Source: an uncultured Sutterella sp. (GTDB taxonomy: Bacteria > Pseudomonadota > Gammaproteobacteria > Burkholderiales > Burkholderiaceae_F). From it: a stretch of DNA of 64,000 nucleotides. Location of the stretch: contig CATVXH010000010.1 of assembly GCA_958347955.1 (NCBI GenBank), forward strand, positions 1-64,000. Direction: 5' to 3'. Below the pieces are notes generated by a model. The model was not told the origin of the DNA. It searched no databases and saw only the letters and a program-made list of their open reading frames with translations. Made by a program: the position numbers and the translations under genes. Position 1 is the stretch's first letter; each line of letters starts with the position of its first letter. Below, piece by piece: positions 1-8,788 of this stretch.

Positions 1-1208
1 ACTCCACCGTTTCGCATCAGCATATTTACGGCTTTCTTTGGGCCGCGCTCTGGCCTTTGGCCACTGGCAAAACACTGACAGCCGAGCGACTCGTTTTCCC
101 TGAAAATATTCTTCAGGCCCTGCGCTCGCACGATCGGGTCATTCTTATCACCAGCCCCGCTCACCTCAAACGCCTTCCCACTGACCTTGATTGGGCCGGC
201 GGACGCGAGCACCTCGATTGCCTTGTCAGCTCCGGCGGTCCCTTAAATGAGGAAGGGCTTAAACTTAGCCATTCGGCTTTCGGCAAAACCCCTTTCGAAA
301 TTTTAGGCAGCACGGAATTGGACGGCATCGCCTGGCGGCAGCGCCGCTTCAAAAGCGACGGCAGCATTGAACCTATGAGCGAGCGCTGGCGGCCGATGCC
401 CGGGACCGAACTCTCTGTCAACGAAGAAGGCGTTCTTCAAGTCCGCTCGCAAAGACTGGATCCCAATCGATGGACATTGGGCAATGATCTGATTGATATT
501 CGACCCGACGGTTCTTTCAACCTTTTGGGACGTACCGACAGAATCGTCAAAATTGAGGAAAAACGCCTCAGCCTCACGGCTTTGGAAAAAGCCTGCGTGA
601 AAAGCGGCTATCTCACCGAAGCCAAAGCTTTTTTGCTGCCCGGCACTCAAGCGCTTGCCGTGGTGGCCGTGCCATCAACGTCGGCGCGCCCGCTTTTAAA
701 AGACAAGTGGCGCTTTATAAAAATGATCGAGCAAACGCTGCGAAAAGAATTCGAGCCGGTGCTTTTGCCTCACCGCTGGCGTTTTGAGCCCGTCATGCCC
801 ACCAATTCCCAAAGCAAATACACCATTGAGTCACTGACGGCGCTTTTTGATCCCAAACACCCCGAGCCCATCGATTGGGAGCTAAACCGCAACAATCTCA
901 CGCTCACCTTTAAAGCGCGAGAAAGATTGCCCTATTTTGACGGACATTTCCCGGGCTGGCCTATTCTGCCCGGAGTCGCTCAAATACAGATCGCCGTTGA
1001 GGAATCTGGCCGTTATCTGAAAACTCCTCTGGAGGTCAAAGAGGTCAGCAATCTGAAATTCATGGCGATTATTCGACCGGAAACGATTTTGAAACTCACG
1101 GTTGACTTTGATCCGGCATCGCTCAAATTGCGCTTTGCTTTTATTTCACCCGACGGTCGCACCAAGTTTAGTAGCGGCACGGTTCATTTTTTTAAGCCCC
1201 AAGCATAG
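1..1208 (+). CDS. AMP-ligase fused to hotdog dehydratase (aryl-polyene cluster), 5' partial
   Basis: The frame is open from the left edge, so the N-terminus lies outside the window; 401 residues are visible. The first ~275 resemble the C-terminal half of an acyl/aryl-CoA or acyl-ACP ligase: a GSTELDG motif, a GRTDRIVKI hinge-like motif and a late lysine in NSQSKYTIE that fits the catalytic lysine of the family. The last ~100 residues are a separate FabA/FabZ-type hotdog domain with DGHFPGWPILPGV. By family knowledge the ligase would activate a 4-hydroxybenzoate-type starter and the hotdog domain would dehydrate 3-hydroxyacyl-ACP during polyene growth. In characterised APE clusters I recall these as two genes (apeH, apeI); here they are one frame. 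The next gene starts 11 bases later, implying one operon. The substrate is inferred from context. Confidence 0.85.
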   Translation, partial: STVSHQHIYGFLWAALWPLATGKTLTAERLVFPENILQALRSHDRVILITSPAHLKRLPTDLDWAGGREHLDCLVSSGGPLNEEGLKLSHSAFGKTPFEILGSTELDGIAWRQRRFKSDGSIEPMSERWRPMPGTELSVNEEGVLQVRSQRLDPNRWTLGNDLIDIRPDGSFNLLGRTDRIVKIEEKRLSLTALEKACVKSGYLTEAKAFLLPGTQALAVVAVPSTSARPLLKDKWRFIKMIEQTLRKEFEPVLLPHRWRFEPVMPTNSQSKYTIESLTALFDPKHPEPIDWELNRNNLTLTFKARERLPYFDGHFPGWPILPGVAQIQIAVEESGRYLKTPLEVKEVSNLKFMAIIRPETILKLTVDFDPASLKLRFAFISPDGRTKFSSGTVHFFKPQA

Positions 1209-1219
1209 AGAATAGGCCT

Positions 1220-1972
1220 ATGGAAATGATCAAACCGCTTTTTCTCATCCCCGACTACAACCACCCGGACACAATTAAAAAGGTGGTAAGCGACTGCCTT
1301 CCTTTCGGCCACGACATTCTGATCGTCAACGACGGCAGCGATGAGAACACAAGCGAAAAAATCCTCGAGGCCGCCAAACTTGATCGGCGAATCCGGGTGC
1401 TGGAGTTGCCGGAAAACAGCGGCAAGGGAGGCGCCGTGATCGCGGGCTTTCAATGGGCGATTGACAAAGGCTACACGCACGCTTTTCAGCTCGACGCCGA
1501 CGGTCAGCAGGATCCTTCGGCCATCCCCGGGTTTCTCTCAATCATGCGGGAAAATCCCGACGCTCTTGTCTGCGGTTATCCCCTCTACGATGATTCAGTG
1601 CCCGCCTCAAGAAAATGGGGACGGAAAATCACGAATTTTTGGATCGCCGTCAACACACTCTCTTTATCATTTCGGGATGCGTTGTGCGGCTTTCGGATTT
1701 ACCCCTTGAAAGCCGTCGAAAAATGGTTGGCGCTTAAGCCCACCGTCGGCAAGCGCATGGATTTTGACGCCGATGTGATTGTTCAACTTTACTGGCTCGG
1801 GGTCGAACCCATCAACCTGCCCGTGCGGGTCACTTATCCGATTGACGGCGTCAGCCACTTTAAACCCATTGAGAATCTCTATCTCAGTAAAATGCATGCC
1901 AGAAACTTTTTCGGAATGCTGGTGAGGCTGCCCCGGCTCCTTGCCCGACACTTCAATGCCAAAAAAGACTGA
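1220..1972 (+). CDS. Family 2 glycosyltransferase (APE cluster)
   Basis: A 250-residue GT-A fold glycosyltransferase. The N-terminus has the family 2 pattern: PDYNHPDTI, then ILIVNDGSDENT for the nucleotide-sugar site, then LDADGQQDP for the DXD metal-binding motif. It resembles the DPM1/polyprenyl-phosphate glycosyltransferase branch but has no membrane segments after the catalytic domain, so it is probably cytosolic or peripheral. The ATG at 1220 is followed by an in-frame ATG at 1226; either could serve. It overlaps the acyltransferase downstream by 17 bases. In some aryl-polyene clusters a GT2 domain and an acyltransferase occur in one protein, which would explain this pairing; that is recollection. 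A role in attaching the pigment to a lipid or sugar anchor is inference. Confidence 0.85.
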   Translation: MEMIKPLFLIPDYNHPDTIKKVVSDCLPFGHDILIVNDGSDENTSEKILEAAKLDRRIRVLELPENSGKGGAVIAGFQWAIDKGYTHAFQLDADGQQDPSAIPGFLSIMRENPDALVCGYPLYDDSVPASRKWGRKITNFWIAVNTLSLSFRDALCGFRIYPLKAVEKWLALKPTVGKRMDFDADVIVQLYWLGVEPINLPVRVTYPIDGVSHFKPIENLYLSKMHARNFFGMLVRLPRLLARHFNAKKD

Positions 1973-2903
1973 TCATTGGTCCAATAAAGTGGAGCGCACC
2001 TCTGTGCTCGGTATCCGGCTGCTCTTTAACCTCTATCGGGTTTTCGGGCGGCTGCCTTTTTGCTGCGCCTTGGCCCCGGTGGTTTTCTGCCTTTGGGCCA
2101 CCGACCGCCAGGCCCGAAGGGCCAGTTTTGACTACCTGAGCCGGGCCGAGCGGATGGGATACTTGGCCAAAAAGCCCAATTCATTGACCACGCTCAAGCA
2201 CATGTACCGATTTGCCGAGACCATTCTCGACAAAATGCTTACGGTGTGGGCCAAAGACTATTCGGAAAATTTGGTGATTGAAAATGAGTCTGTGATGAAT
2301 AAGCGCATCGCTCAAAAAAACGGAGCCGTAGTGCTGACCTCGCACATGGGGTGCGTTGAAGCGCTGATGCACCACGGTTCGCTCTCGGGACTGCCCATCA
2401 TCGCGCTCGTTCACAGCGAAAACACTGCCCGCTTTACCAACATGGTGCACCAAGCCGAACCTCTCAGGCAGATAGAATTCATGGAAGTCACTGAATTAAA
2501 CCCGGCAAGCATCATGACTCTTGAGCAAAAATGCTCGCAAGGCTACTTCATTTTTATCGCCGGAGACCGTATTCCAATTAATTCCGACTCCATCGTGCGG
2601 GTTCCCTTTTTGGACGCCGAAGCGTCTTTCCCGACCGGCGGGGCGATTCTCGCCCACATTTTGAAGTTGCCGTTGATCAGCATGACCTGCTGGCGGGAAG
2701 ACAGCCCCAAGTTTTATGAAACAAAAGAAACCAATCGTTACCATGTCCGCTTTGCCGAACTCGCCGATGCGGTAAGATTGCCCCGAAGAGATCGCCAAGC
2801 CGCTTTAAAAGACCTGATCGGACGCTACGCGAGAGAACTCGAGCACGCTTCGGCTAAAAGTCCCTTTGATTGGTTTAATTTTTACAGTTTTTGGTCGAAA
2901 TGA
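1956..2903 (+). CDS. LpxL/HtrB-like acyltransferase (APE cluster)
   Basis: A 315-residue protein of the lipid A late-acyltransferase family. The ATG at 1956 lies inside the end of the glycosyltransferase gene; the frame continues upstream to a TTG at 1941, but the ATG is the better start. The catalytic HX4D/E-type motif appears as SHMGCVEA near residue 125, with further family features GDRIPI and a PTGGAILA segment near residues 210-235. A short hydrophobic stretch near residues 25-45 would anchor it in the inner membrane. Family members move acyl chains from ACP to a lipid acceptor. Within this cluster it probably places the polyene acyl chain on a lipid or sugar acceptor, which is inference. 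Confidence 0.85.
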   Translation: MPKKTDHWSNKVERTSVLGIRLLFNLYRVFGRLPFCCALAPVVFCLWATDRQARRASFDYLSRAERMGYLAKKPNSLTTLKHMYRFAETILDKMLTVWAKDYSENLVIENESVMNKRIAQKNGAVVLTSHMGCVEALMHHGSLSGLPIIALVHSENTARFTNMVHQAEPLRQIEFMEVTELNPASIMTLEQKCSQGYFIFIAGDRIPINSDSIVRVPFLDAEASFPTGGAILAHILKLPLISMTCWREDSPKFYETKETNRYHVRFAELADAVRLPRRDRQAALKDLIGRYARELEHASAKSPFDWFNFYSFWSK

Positions 2904-3511
2904 TCAGACGAGTAACTCTACTGACACTGGCCGCCCTGAGTATTTCGGGCATGACATCCGCAAGCGCTCTTGCATTAACGCTTGAGGATCTTTCTCAGAA
3001 ATTCAATCAAAAGGTGCTTTCGACGGGCCGTTTCGTGCAGGAACGCGAACTTGCGGGCTTTCCCAAACCCATGCACACCGAAGGTGTCTACTTTTTAAAT
3101 CAAAAAAAAGGCATTGTTTGGGTCACTCAAAAACCCTTTGCGCACACCCTGATGTTCTCTGATAAGGGAATTCGGACAAAAAGCGAATATTCCGACAGTT
3201 CCCTTTCCGCAAGTGACATCCCGTACCTCAAGACCGTCAACAAACTGATGCTTGCCATTCTCGGAGCCGATACAAAGCGCTTGTCCGAAGACTTCGAGGT
3301 CAAACTCTCAGGGACTGCCGCCAATTGGACAATGACGCTTGTCACTCGGCGAGATTCCCCCATGAGCGCCGCTTTCAGCGCGATGACAGTGACAGGCTCG
3401 GACATGCCGAAAACCATTGAAATGAAAACCCGCCAAAATGAGACAACCCGTCTGACGTTGTCGGATCAAAAGCTTCTGAAAGCCTGGCCCGAAGGAATTG
3501 ATCCGCTATGA
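2900..3511 (+). CDS. LolA-like periplasmic lipoprotein carrier (APE cluster)
   Basis: A 203-residue secreted protein. The ATG at 2900 overlaps the TGA of the acyltransferase (ATGA), which decides the start over the upstream in-frame TTG at 2891. Residues 1-29 form a signal peptide ending around ASALA. The mature part follows the LolA pattern: an N-terminal helix containing a GRFVQER element, then FLNQKKGIVWVTQKPF, comparable to the 'F...R.G..RW....P' strand of LolA. LolA proteins ferry lipidated cargo across the periplasm. Cluster-encoded LolA-like proteins are standard in aryl-polyene clusters and are thought to help deliver the pigment to the outer membrane. The housekeeping lolA is not in this window. 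Confidence 0.85.
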   Translation: MIRRVTLLTLAALSISGMTSASALALTLEDLSQKFNQKVLSTGRFVQERELAGFPKPMHTEGVYFLNQKKGIVWVTQKPFAHTLMFSDKGIRTKSEYSDSSLSASDIPYLKTVNKLMLAILGADTKRLSEDFEVKLSGTAANWTMTLVTRRDSPMSAAFSAMTVTGSDMPKTIEMKTRQNETTRLTLSDQKLLKAWPEGIDPL

Positions 3512-5805
3512 GATTCAACGGGCGACTGATATCGGCTTGTCTGTGGGCGCTTTTGGTGCTCGCGGCGCTCTTTACCGTGGCGCAATGGCTCGCCGGCCAC
3601 CGGCCCGACGCCGATCTGATTGCCCTTTTGCCTCAGAGCGAAACGTCAAGTTACGATGAACAATGGCTTCGACGCTCGCTATCTGACCGACACAAAGACA
3701 CCGTGACTGTCGCCGTGTCAATCACGGGTGACAGGGCGGAAAGCGCACAAAAAGCCTCGGCGATCATGAATCAATGGCTTAATACCCATCCGGCCTTTCG
3801 CCCGGCGGATGAAACGCTGCCAGACGGCAAAACACTTCAAACGCTCAAAGCCCTGGCGCTTAGCCAATTAACAGACAAAGATTACCAATTTTTAAATAGC
3901 GCTTCTAAAGAAGCCCTTTTTCAGCGAGCCGCCGCAAAAGCCGCGGCCCCCTTTAACCCTTCGGCCTTAAGTTTTGCAGACGACCCCTTTGGTGTTGGCG
4001 ACGCCTGGCTTGCCGATCGGCTCTCACAATATAATGTCCGGCTTGAAAACGGTGTCTTATTGACCGATCATGGCTTCAAAACATACGCATTGTTTTTCCT
4101 GCGCGTTGACAACCGATCGGTCATGAGCCAGAGCGTGGCCATCGCCGATTCTCTTTCATTATTGAAAGAAAATTTCCGCAAGGCCCTTTCCGACAGTGAA
4201 GTAATTATCGCGGGCCTGCCGATATTTTCTTTGGCTGCGGCCGCCCAAGCCCAAAATGAACTGACTGTGATCGGCTCGCTTTCGGCGCTCGCGATCATCG
4301 CGATCGCCTGGTTTTGGTTTGCCAATCTTCGCGCCCTGATGCTGATCATCGCGGTAAGCGCCCAAGCGTTTATTCTCGCCGTAGCGGCCACCGTCACTGC
4401 TTTAGGGCAAATTCACCTGATCACTTTAGTCTTCGGCACCACTCTCATCGGGATCACGGTTGATTATTCCGCTCATTTCCTCTGCGCCCGCCTCGGAAAA
4501 ACCGAGCCCCCAAGGGAAACTCTTCGTCGGTTGATTCCCAGCCTGACGCTAGCGTTGATCTCGACAGCCTTAGGCTTTTCTCTGATGGCGATCACCCCGT
4601 TTCCGGGCCTCACACAAATCGCCCTCTTCTGTGTGACCGGCGTGGTGTCGGCTTACTGCGCGGTCGTTCTCTGGCTGCCGCTTTTAGTGAAAACCGAAAT
4701 GCCGTTTCGGGAAAAACTTCAGCGACTCGCCCGCCGCCTTGAGGGCATCCCCTCGCTGGGCAGTCTCAGTCTCAAAGCCCGGATGACCGCGCTTGCCACC
4801 GCGGGACTATTTTTGATCATCGGCCTCACGCGCGTGGATTTAAATACCTCTGTTTATGATCTCAATAGGCCGGATCCCGAGCTCTTAAAGGAAGCCAGCG
4901 CCCTGACGGCAATTTTGAACACCCCTTCCATATCGCAATACTTCGTTATCAAAGCCGACAACGTCGATGAGCTCCTTATCAAAGAGGAGCAACTGAAAAA
5001 AAGATTCGCCGCGTTAAAACTCGATGGTGTTTCTCTCTCCGGGGCCTCCGACTGGATACCCTCAAATGAGAAATCATCAGAAATCAATAAATTGAAGACA
5101 TCCTCCTGTCAAAAAGTGAGTCCACTTTTTGAATCGTGGCTGGGCGCGCCGCTTCATTGCGGCAACGGCAGTGACGGGTTCTCGGCCGAGGCCGCCTACG
5201 ACGCGCTGGCAAATTTCGGCGTCATCACACCGTCTTTGAAGTCAAACGACAAGATCAGCGCCTTGGTGCTGATCAACGGTCTTAACCGCGAAAACCTTCC
5301 GGCAGTCCGCTCGCTTGCCGAACCCGAGCAAAACATTTTCTGGCGCGACTATCCCGAAGAAATCTCGTCGGTTCTGAAAGTGTATTGCGAGCGGGTGCTT
5401 TGGCTTTTGGCGGCCTCCATCATAGGCACTGTCATTATTTTGACGATTCGGTTTAAGCGTGAGGCTTGGCGAGCCTATCTGCCCTGCATCACAGGTATCG
5501 CTCTGACGATCGCAAGCTTCGGTTGGATGGGACAAAGTCTCACGCTTTTTTCATTGCTTGCCTGCGTTTTGCTGCTGGGCTTGGGATTGGACTACGGGAT
5601 ATTCCTCACCTCCGCCCCTCAATCTAATCTCCGAACAGTTGCCGCCATCACCTTCGCGGTGCTGACAACGCTGTTATCATTCGGACTGCTGGCGTTTTCA
5701 AAAACACCGGCGCTGAGCGGCTTTGGTTTATGCGTGATGATCGGAGAATTTTTCATCTGGTGCTTGACACCCGCTTTCAGAAAGGATTTTTCTCATGAAA
5801 AGTAA
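3508..5805 (+). CDS. MMPL/RND-type exporter (APE cluster)
   Basis: A 765-residue inner-membrane protein with the duplicated MMPL architecture. Each half has one N-terminal membrane helix (residues ~7-27 and ~430-445), a large periplasmic loop and then a bundle of about five helices (residues ~250-395 and ~630-760). A GITVDYSAHF motif in the first half and GLGLDYGIFL in the second are the conserved helix-4 aspartate motifs that relay protons in this family. The ATG overlaps the lolA-like TGA. Next to LolA-like and lipoprotein genes it would extract the lipid-linked polyene from the inner membrane; the cargo is inferred from context. Confidence 0.88.
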   Translation: MRFNGRLISACLWALLVLAALFTVAQWLAGHRPDADLIALLPQSETSSYDEQWLRRSLSDRHKDTVTVAVSITGDRAESAQKASAIMNQWLNTHPAFRPADETLPDGKTLQTLKALALSQLTDKDYQFLNSASKEALFQRAAAKAAAPFNPSALSFADDPFGVGDAWLADRLSQYNVRLENGVLLTDHGFKTYALFFLRVDNRSVMSQSVAIADSLSLLKENFRKALSDSEVIIAGLPIFSLAAAAQAQNELTVIGSLSALAIIAIAWFWFANLRALMLIIAVSAQAFILAVAATVTALGQIHLITLVFGTTLIGITVDYSAHFLCARLGKTEPPRETLRRLIPSLTLALISTALGFSLMAITPFPGLTQIALFCVTGVVSAYCAVVLWLPLLVKTEMPFREKLQRLARRLEGIPSLGSLSLKARMTALATAGLFLIIGLTRVDLNTSVYDLNRPDPELLKEASALTAILNTPSISQYFVIKADNVDELLIKEEQLKKRFAALKLDGVSLSGASDWIPSNEKSSEINKLKTSSCQKVSPLFESWLGAPLHCGNGSDGFSAEAAYDALANFGVITPSLKSNDKISALVLINGLNRENLPAVRSLAEPEQNIFWRDYPEEISSVLKVYCERVLWLLAASIIGTVIILTIRFKREAWRAYLPCITGIALTIASFGWMGQSLTLFSLLACVLLLGLGLDYGIFLTSAPQSNLRTVAAITFAVLTTLLSFGLLAFSKTPALSGFGLCVMIGEFFIWCLTPAFRKDFSHEK

Positions 5806-6418
5806 ACTTCTTAAATGCCTTCTATGCGGCAGTGCCCTTTTAAATTTAAGCGCCTGCTCTGTCATTGATCAATGGTTGGGAGCGCCTTCCGAGCCGGTTT
5901 CTGTTTCTCGCCCGACGGCCCAAATGCCCACGGTATTGCCCGTTTTACAGGACTACCCCGACACTTTTAACGTGTATCAAAGGATTCGCGTCGAAACCGA
6001 CCGCCAATTCACCGGGGATCAACCCACAGAATTTGAAGCGATGATCACGGCCAACCGTAAAAACATGAAAATCGCGCTCATGGCGATGGGCATGAAGGTT
6101 TGGAGCATCGATTATGACGGAATGGTGATCACCGAGGAACGAGGCGAACAGGTTCCCGAAACGCTTCAGGTCCAGTACCTGATGCGAGACATTGCATTGG
6201 TGTATTGGCCCGCCTCCTCACTTAAAGGACAACTGAAAGACTGGAAACTCGTGGAAAACGCCTCCGGCCGGCAAATTTTCGCTCCCGACTCCATTAGTCC
6301 TGCCGTCACCATCACTTATCAAAATAGCGCGAAAGAACGAGGAAGCGAAGGCAATGTGATTCTCGAAAATCATTTGCACCACTACCGTCTGATGATTCAG
6401 TCGAGCGCCGTTAAATGA
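5795..6418 (+). CDS. Outer-membrane lipoprotein, DUF3261-like (APE cluster)
   Basis: A 207-residue lipoprotein. The signal sequence ends in the lipobox LSAC with the lipidated cysteine at position 21; the following residues (SVID) do not include the inner-membrane retention aspartate at +2, so outer-membrane sorting is expected. The body contains beta-strand-like stretches and the pattern FEAMITANRKNMKIALMAMG, which resembles the DUF3261 family that accompanies aryl-polyene clusters and has a LolB-like flavour. It overlaps the exporter by 11 bases and the ketosynthase by 4. With the LolA-like carrier it could form a dedicated LolA/LolB-type route for the pigment. The function is inferred. Confidence 0.75.
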   Translation: MKSKLLKCLLCGSALLNLSACSVIDQWLGAPSEPVSVSRPTAQMPTVLPVLQDYPDTFNVYQRIRVETDRQFTGDQPTEFEAMITANRKNMKIALMAMGMKVWSIDYDGMVITEERGEQVPETLQVQYLMRDIALVYWPASSLKGQLKDWKLVENASGRQIFAPDSISPAVTITYQNSAKERGSEGNVILENHLHHYRLMIQSSAVK

Positions 6419-7599
6419 GCCGCCGAGTCTATATCCGCGAATTTTCATCGCTATGCGCCGCGGGCGACAATGACGGGTTGCGAGACGCCGTCTTTGCCCG
6501 CAGCCGCAATCGGCTGCCTAAAATAACAGACCACGCGGGTCAAACCATTTATTTCGGCAAAATTGATGACAAACGGATTCTGACCGAAGAGGCAATCCGT
6601 GAAAAATTTCCCCTCTGCCGATCCGAATCGGCGCTGCGTTGGGGGCGGGGCAATCGAATAGCCGCGACACTGGCCGCGAAACTCATCGAGCCCGTTGAGC
6701 AATTGAAAAACCGTTACGGCGCCGATCGCATCGCGCTCATTTTGGGCACATCGGTTGCCGGGATGAGCGAAACGGAACAATATTTCTTCAACGGAAAAAT
6801 CGATCCCCATTTCCGTGACACCGACTTGGAAATGTTTAATCCTGTGGGCGCGGTGAAAGCCATCTTGGGGTTAAAGGGGCCCGCCTACGCCATCTCGACC
6901 GCCTGCACTTCATCAACAAAAGCCATGATCAGCGCCGCGCGCCTTATTAAACACGGCATCGTTGACGCGGCGTTGTGCGGAGGGCTGGACCCGATGAGCT
7001 TATTCACGATAGCCGGGTTTGAAGCGTTGGGCGCGACTTCATCGGCTCAAAGTCAGCCCTTTGGAGAGCACCGCGACGGCATTAATTTGGGCGAAGGCGG
7101 CGCCATCTTTATCCTTGATCACGAAGCCGGCGACTATGAGCTGACCGGTTGGGGAGAAAGCAGTGACGCTTATCATATTTCATCCCCCGACCCCGGCGCT
7201 TTAAGCGTTAAAAACGCGATCAGAGACGCCCTGGCAATGAGCGGGAAAGAGTCTGTCGACTACGTCTGCGCTCACGGCACGGGTACCGTAAAAAACGATG
7301 AAATGGAAGCTTTGGCCATTCATGATTTGCTGCCCGGGGCTTTTGTGAGCTCGATTAAACCGGTCACCGGACACACATTGGGCGGGGCAGGCGCCCTATC
7401 GGCTGCCGCCTGTCTACTTGGAATGCAAGTCAACAAAATGCCCCGACACCTTATTGAAGACACACCGGATCCTGAAATAGCTACAATAAATCTTTTGACA
7501 AACCGAACCCCTGAAGCCTCTTTCAGAAGCGCTTTATGCAACAGTTTCGCCTTTGGGGGAAACAACGCCGTAATTTTGATAAACCGAAATGCCGATTGA
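6415..7599 (+). CDS. apeO: Beta-ketoacyl-ACP synthase (APE ketosynthase, apeO position)
   Basis: A 394-residue thiolase-fold ketosynthase with the complete catalytic triad: Cys164 in STACTSST, His287 in CAHGTGT and His320 in VTGHTLGG. It is thus catalytically competent rather than a chain-length factor. Its start overlaps the lipoprotein TGA and its end overlaps the dehydratase by 11 bases. The order ketosynthase, dehydratase, ketoreductase, ketosynthase matches the O-P-Q-R end of characterised aryl-polyene clusters, which is the basis for the symbol. In those systems ApeO works with a chain-length factor encoded elsewhere in the cluster; that partner is not in this window and would be upstream. 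It condenses malonyl-ACP with the growing aryl polyene chain. Confidence 0.88.
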   Translation: MSRRVYIREFSSLCAAGDNDGLRDAVFARSRNRLPKITDHAGQTIYFGKIDDKRILTEEAIREKFPLCRSESALRWGRGNRIAATLAAKLIEPVEQLKNRYGADRIALILGTSVAGMSETEQYFFNGKIDPHFRDTDLEMFNPVGAVKAILGLKGPAYAISTACTSSTKAMISAARLIKHGIVDAALCGGLDPMSLFTIAGFEALGATSSAQSQPFGEHRDGINLGEGGAIFILDHEAGDYELTGWGESSDAYHISSPDPGALSVKNAIRDALAMSGKESVDYVCAHGTGTVKNDEMEALAIHDLLPGAFVSSIKPVTGHTLGGAGALSAAACLLGMQVNKMPRHLIEDTPDPEIATINLLTNRTPEASFRSALCNSFAFGGNNAVILINRNAD

Positions 7600-8050
7600 A
7601 AACATTAACCTGGCCGCCGGCGAACTGCTTCCGCACCGAAATGGCATGCTCTTGATGGATGAGGCGCTCAGCGGCGACGAGAACAGCCTTACAGGCTGGG
7701 CGATCGTCAAAAGCGACAATCTTTTTGCCCGCAACGGCCGCATCGGCAACTGGGTGTTGATTGAGTACATGGCGCAGACAATGGCGATGTGGATCAGTTG
7801 GAGAGCAAAAAAAATGGGCCTGCCGCCGCCCGTGGGATTTCTTCTAGGTACCCGCAAGTTCCAATGCACAGTGTCGGACATTGCGGTGGGCAGTGAACTG
7901 ATTTGCAAAACAAGCCGAATTTTTTTAAGTGAAAATGAAGGCATCGCGCAATTTCAATGTGAAGTGGAAATTGACGGCGAGGTGATCGCCCGGGCCGCGG
8001 TCAATGCCTTTGAACCCAAAAACATCGAATCCTTTCTGACGGGGCGCTAA
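7589..8050 (+). CDS. apeP: 3-hydroxyacyl-ACP dehydratase, hotdog fold (apeP position)
   Basis: A 153-residue single hotdog domain. The N-terminal LLPHRNGMLLMD is typical of the ApeP/FabZ-like group, where the histidine belongs to the active site. The region around residue 50 (WVLIEYMAQTMAMW) forms the central helix, with glutamate and the MAQ signature as in FabZ. The gene overlaps apeO and directly abuts apeQ. With the hotdog domain fused to the ligase upstream, the cluster has two dehydratase units; in the characterised Xenorhabdus system ApeI and ApeP act as a pair, so the fused domain may be the partner here. The partnership is inference. Confidence 0.85.
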   Translation: MPIENINLAAGELLPHRNGMLLMDEALSGDENSLTGWAIVKSDNLFARNGRIGNWVLIEYMAQTMAMWISWRAKKMGLPPPVGFLLGTRKFQCTVSDIAVGSELICKTSRIFLSENEGIAQFQCEVEIDGEVIARAAVNAFEPKNIESFLTGR

Positions 8051-8788
8051 ATGCCAACACAGACTAAAACGGTTTTTATTTCAGGATCTTCCCGCGGCAT
8101 CGGCCGGGCCTGCGCGCTTAAACTGGCCGGCCAGGGCTACGGAATTGTGCTTCACGGCAAAACCGAAAGCGACGCGTTAAAGGAAACCGAAAACGCGGTG
8201 CGCGCGTTGGGCGCGGATGTTCGCAGTCTTCACTTTGATGTTGCCGACCGCGAGACTGCACGTAAAGCCCTTCTGGCCGACATTGAAGCCAACGGCATGT
8301 ATTGGGGCGTCATTCATAGCGCGGGCATTTCCCGGGATGTCACTTTCGCCGGCATGGAGCCCAACGATTGGGACAGCGTGATTAACACAAATCTGCAAGG
8401 TTTCTACAACATCACCCAGCCCCTGATCATGCCTCTTGTGCACGAGCGCCGGGGCGGCAGAATTATTGTGATCTCCTCTGTTTCCGGCCTTATGGGCAAC
8501 CGCGGCCAAGTTAACTATTCGGCCGCCAAGTCCGCCCTGATCGGCGCGGCCAAAGCGCTTGCCTTGGAATTGGCGAGCCGGAAAATCACCGTCAACGCCA
8601 TTGCCCCCGGACTGATTGAAACCGACATGGTCACGCCGGAAGTCGCCGAACGGGCCTTAAGCTATATTCCGATGAAACGGATGGGCAAACCAGAAGAGGT
8701 CGCCGCGGCAGCCGCCTTTTTAATGTCTGAAGAGGCCGCCTACATCACCCGCTCAGTTATTGAAATCGATGGAGGATTGCACGGATGA
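8051..8788 (+). CDS. apeQ: 3-ketoacyl-ACP reductase, FabG-like (apeQ position)
   Basis: A 245-residue short-chain dehydrogenase. The cofactor motif SGSSRGIGRA lies at residues 11-20, a basic-pocket region follows, the active-site serine is in ISSVSG near residue 143 and the catalytic YSAAK (Tyr156, Lys160) is intact. The C-terminal EIDGGLHG is the standard FabG ending. It reduces the 3-keto group of the ACP-bound polyene intermediate with NADPH. It starts immediately after the apeP stop and overlaps apeR by ATGA. Cluster context separates it from the housekeeping fabG, which is not in this window. Confidence 0.9.
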   Translation: MPTQTKTVFISGSSRGIGRACALKLAGQGYGIVLHGKTESDALKETENAVRALGADVRSLHFDVADRETARKALLADIEANGMYWGVIHSAGISRDVTFAGMEPNDWDSVINTNLQGFYNITQPLIMPLVHERRGGRIIVISSVSGLMGNRGQVNYSAAKSALIGAAKALALELASRKITVNAIAPGLIETDMVTPEVAERALSYIPMKRMGKPEEVAAAAAFLMSEEAAYITRSVIEIDGGLHG

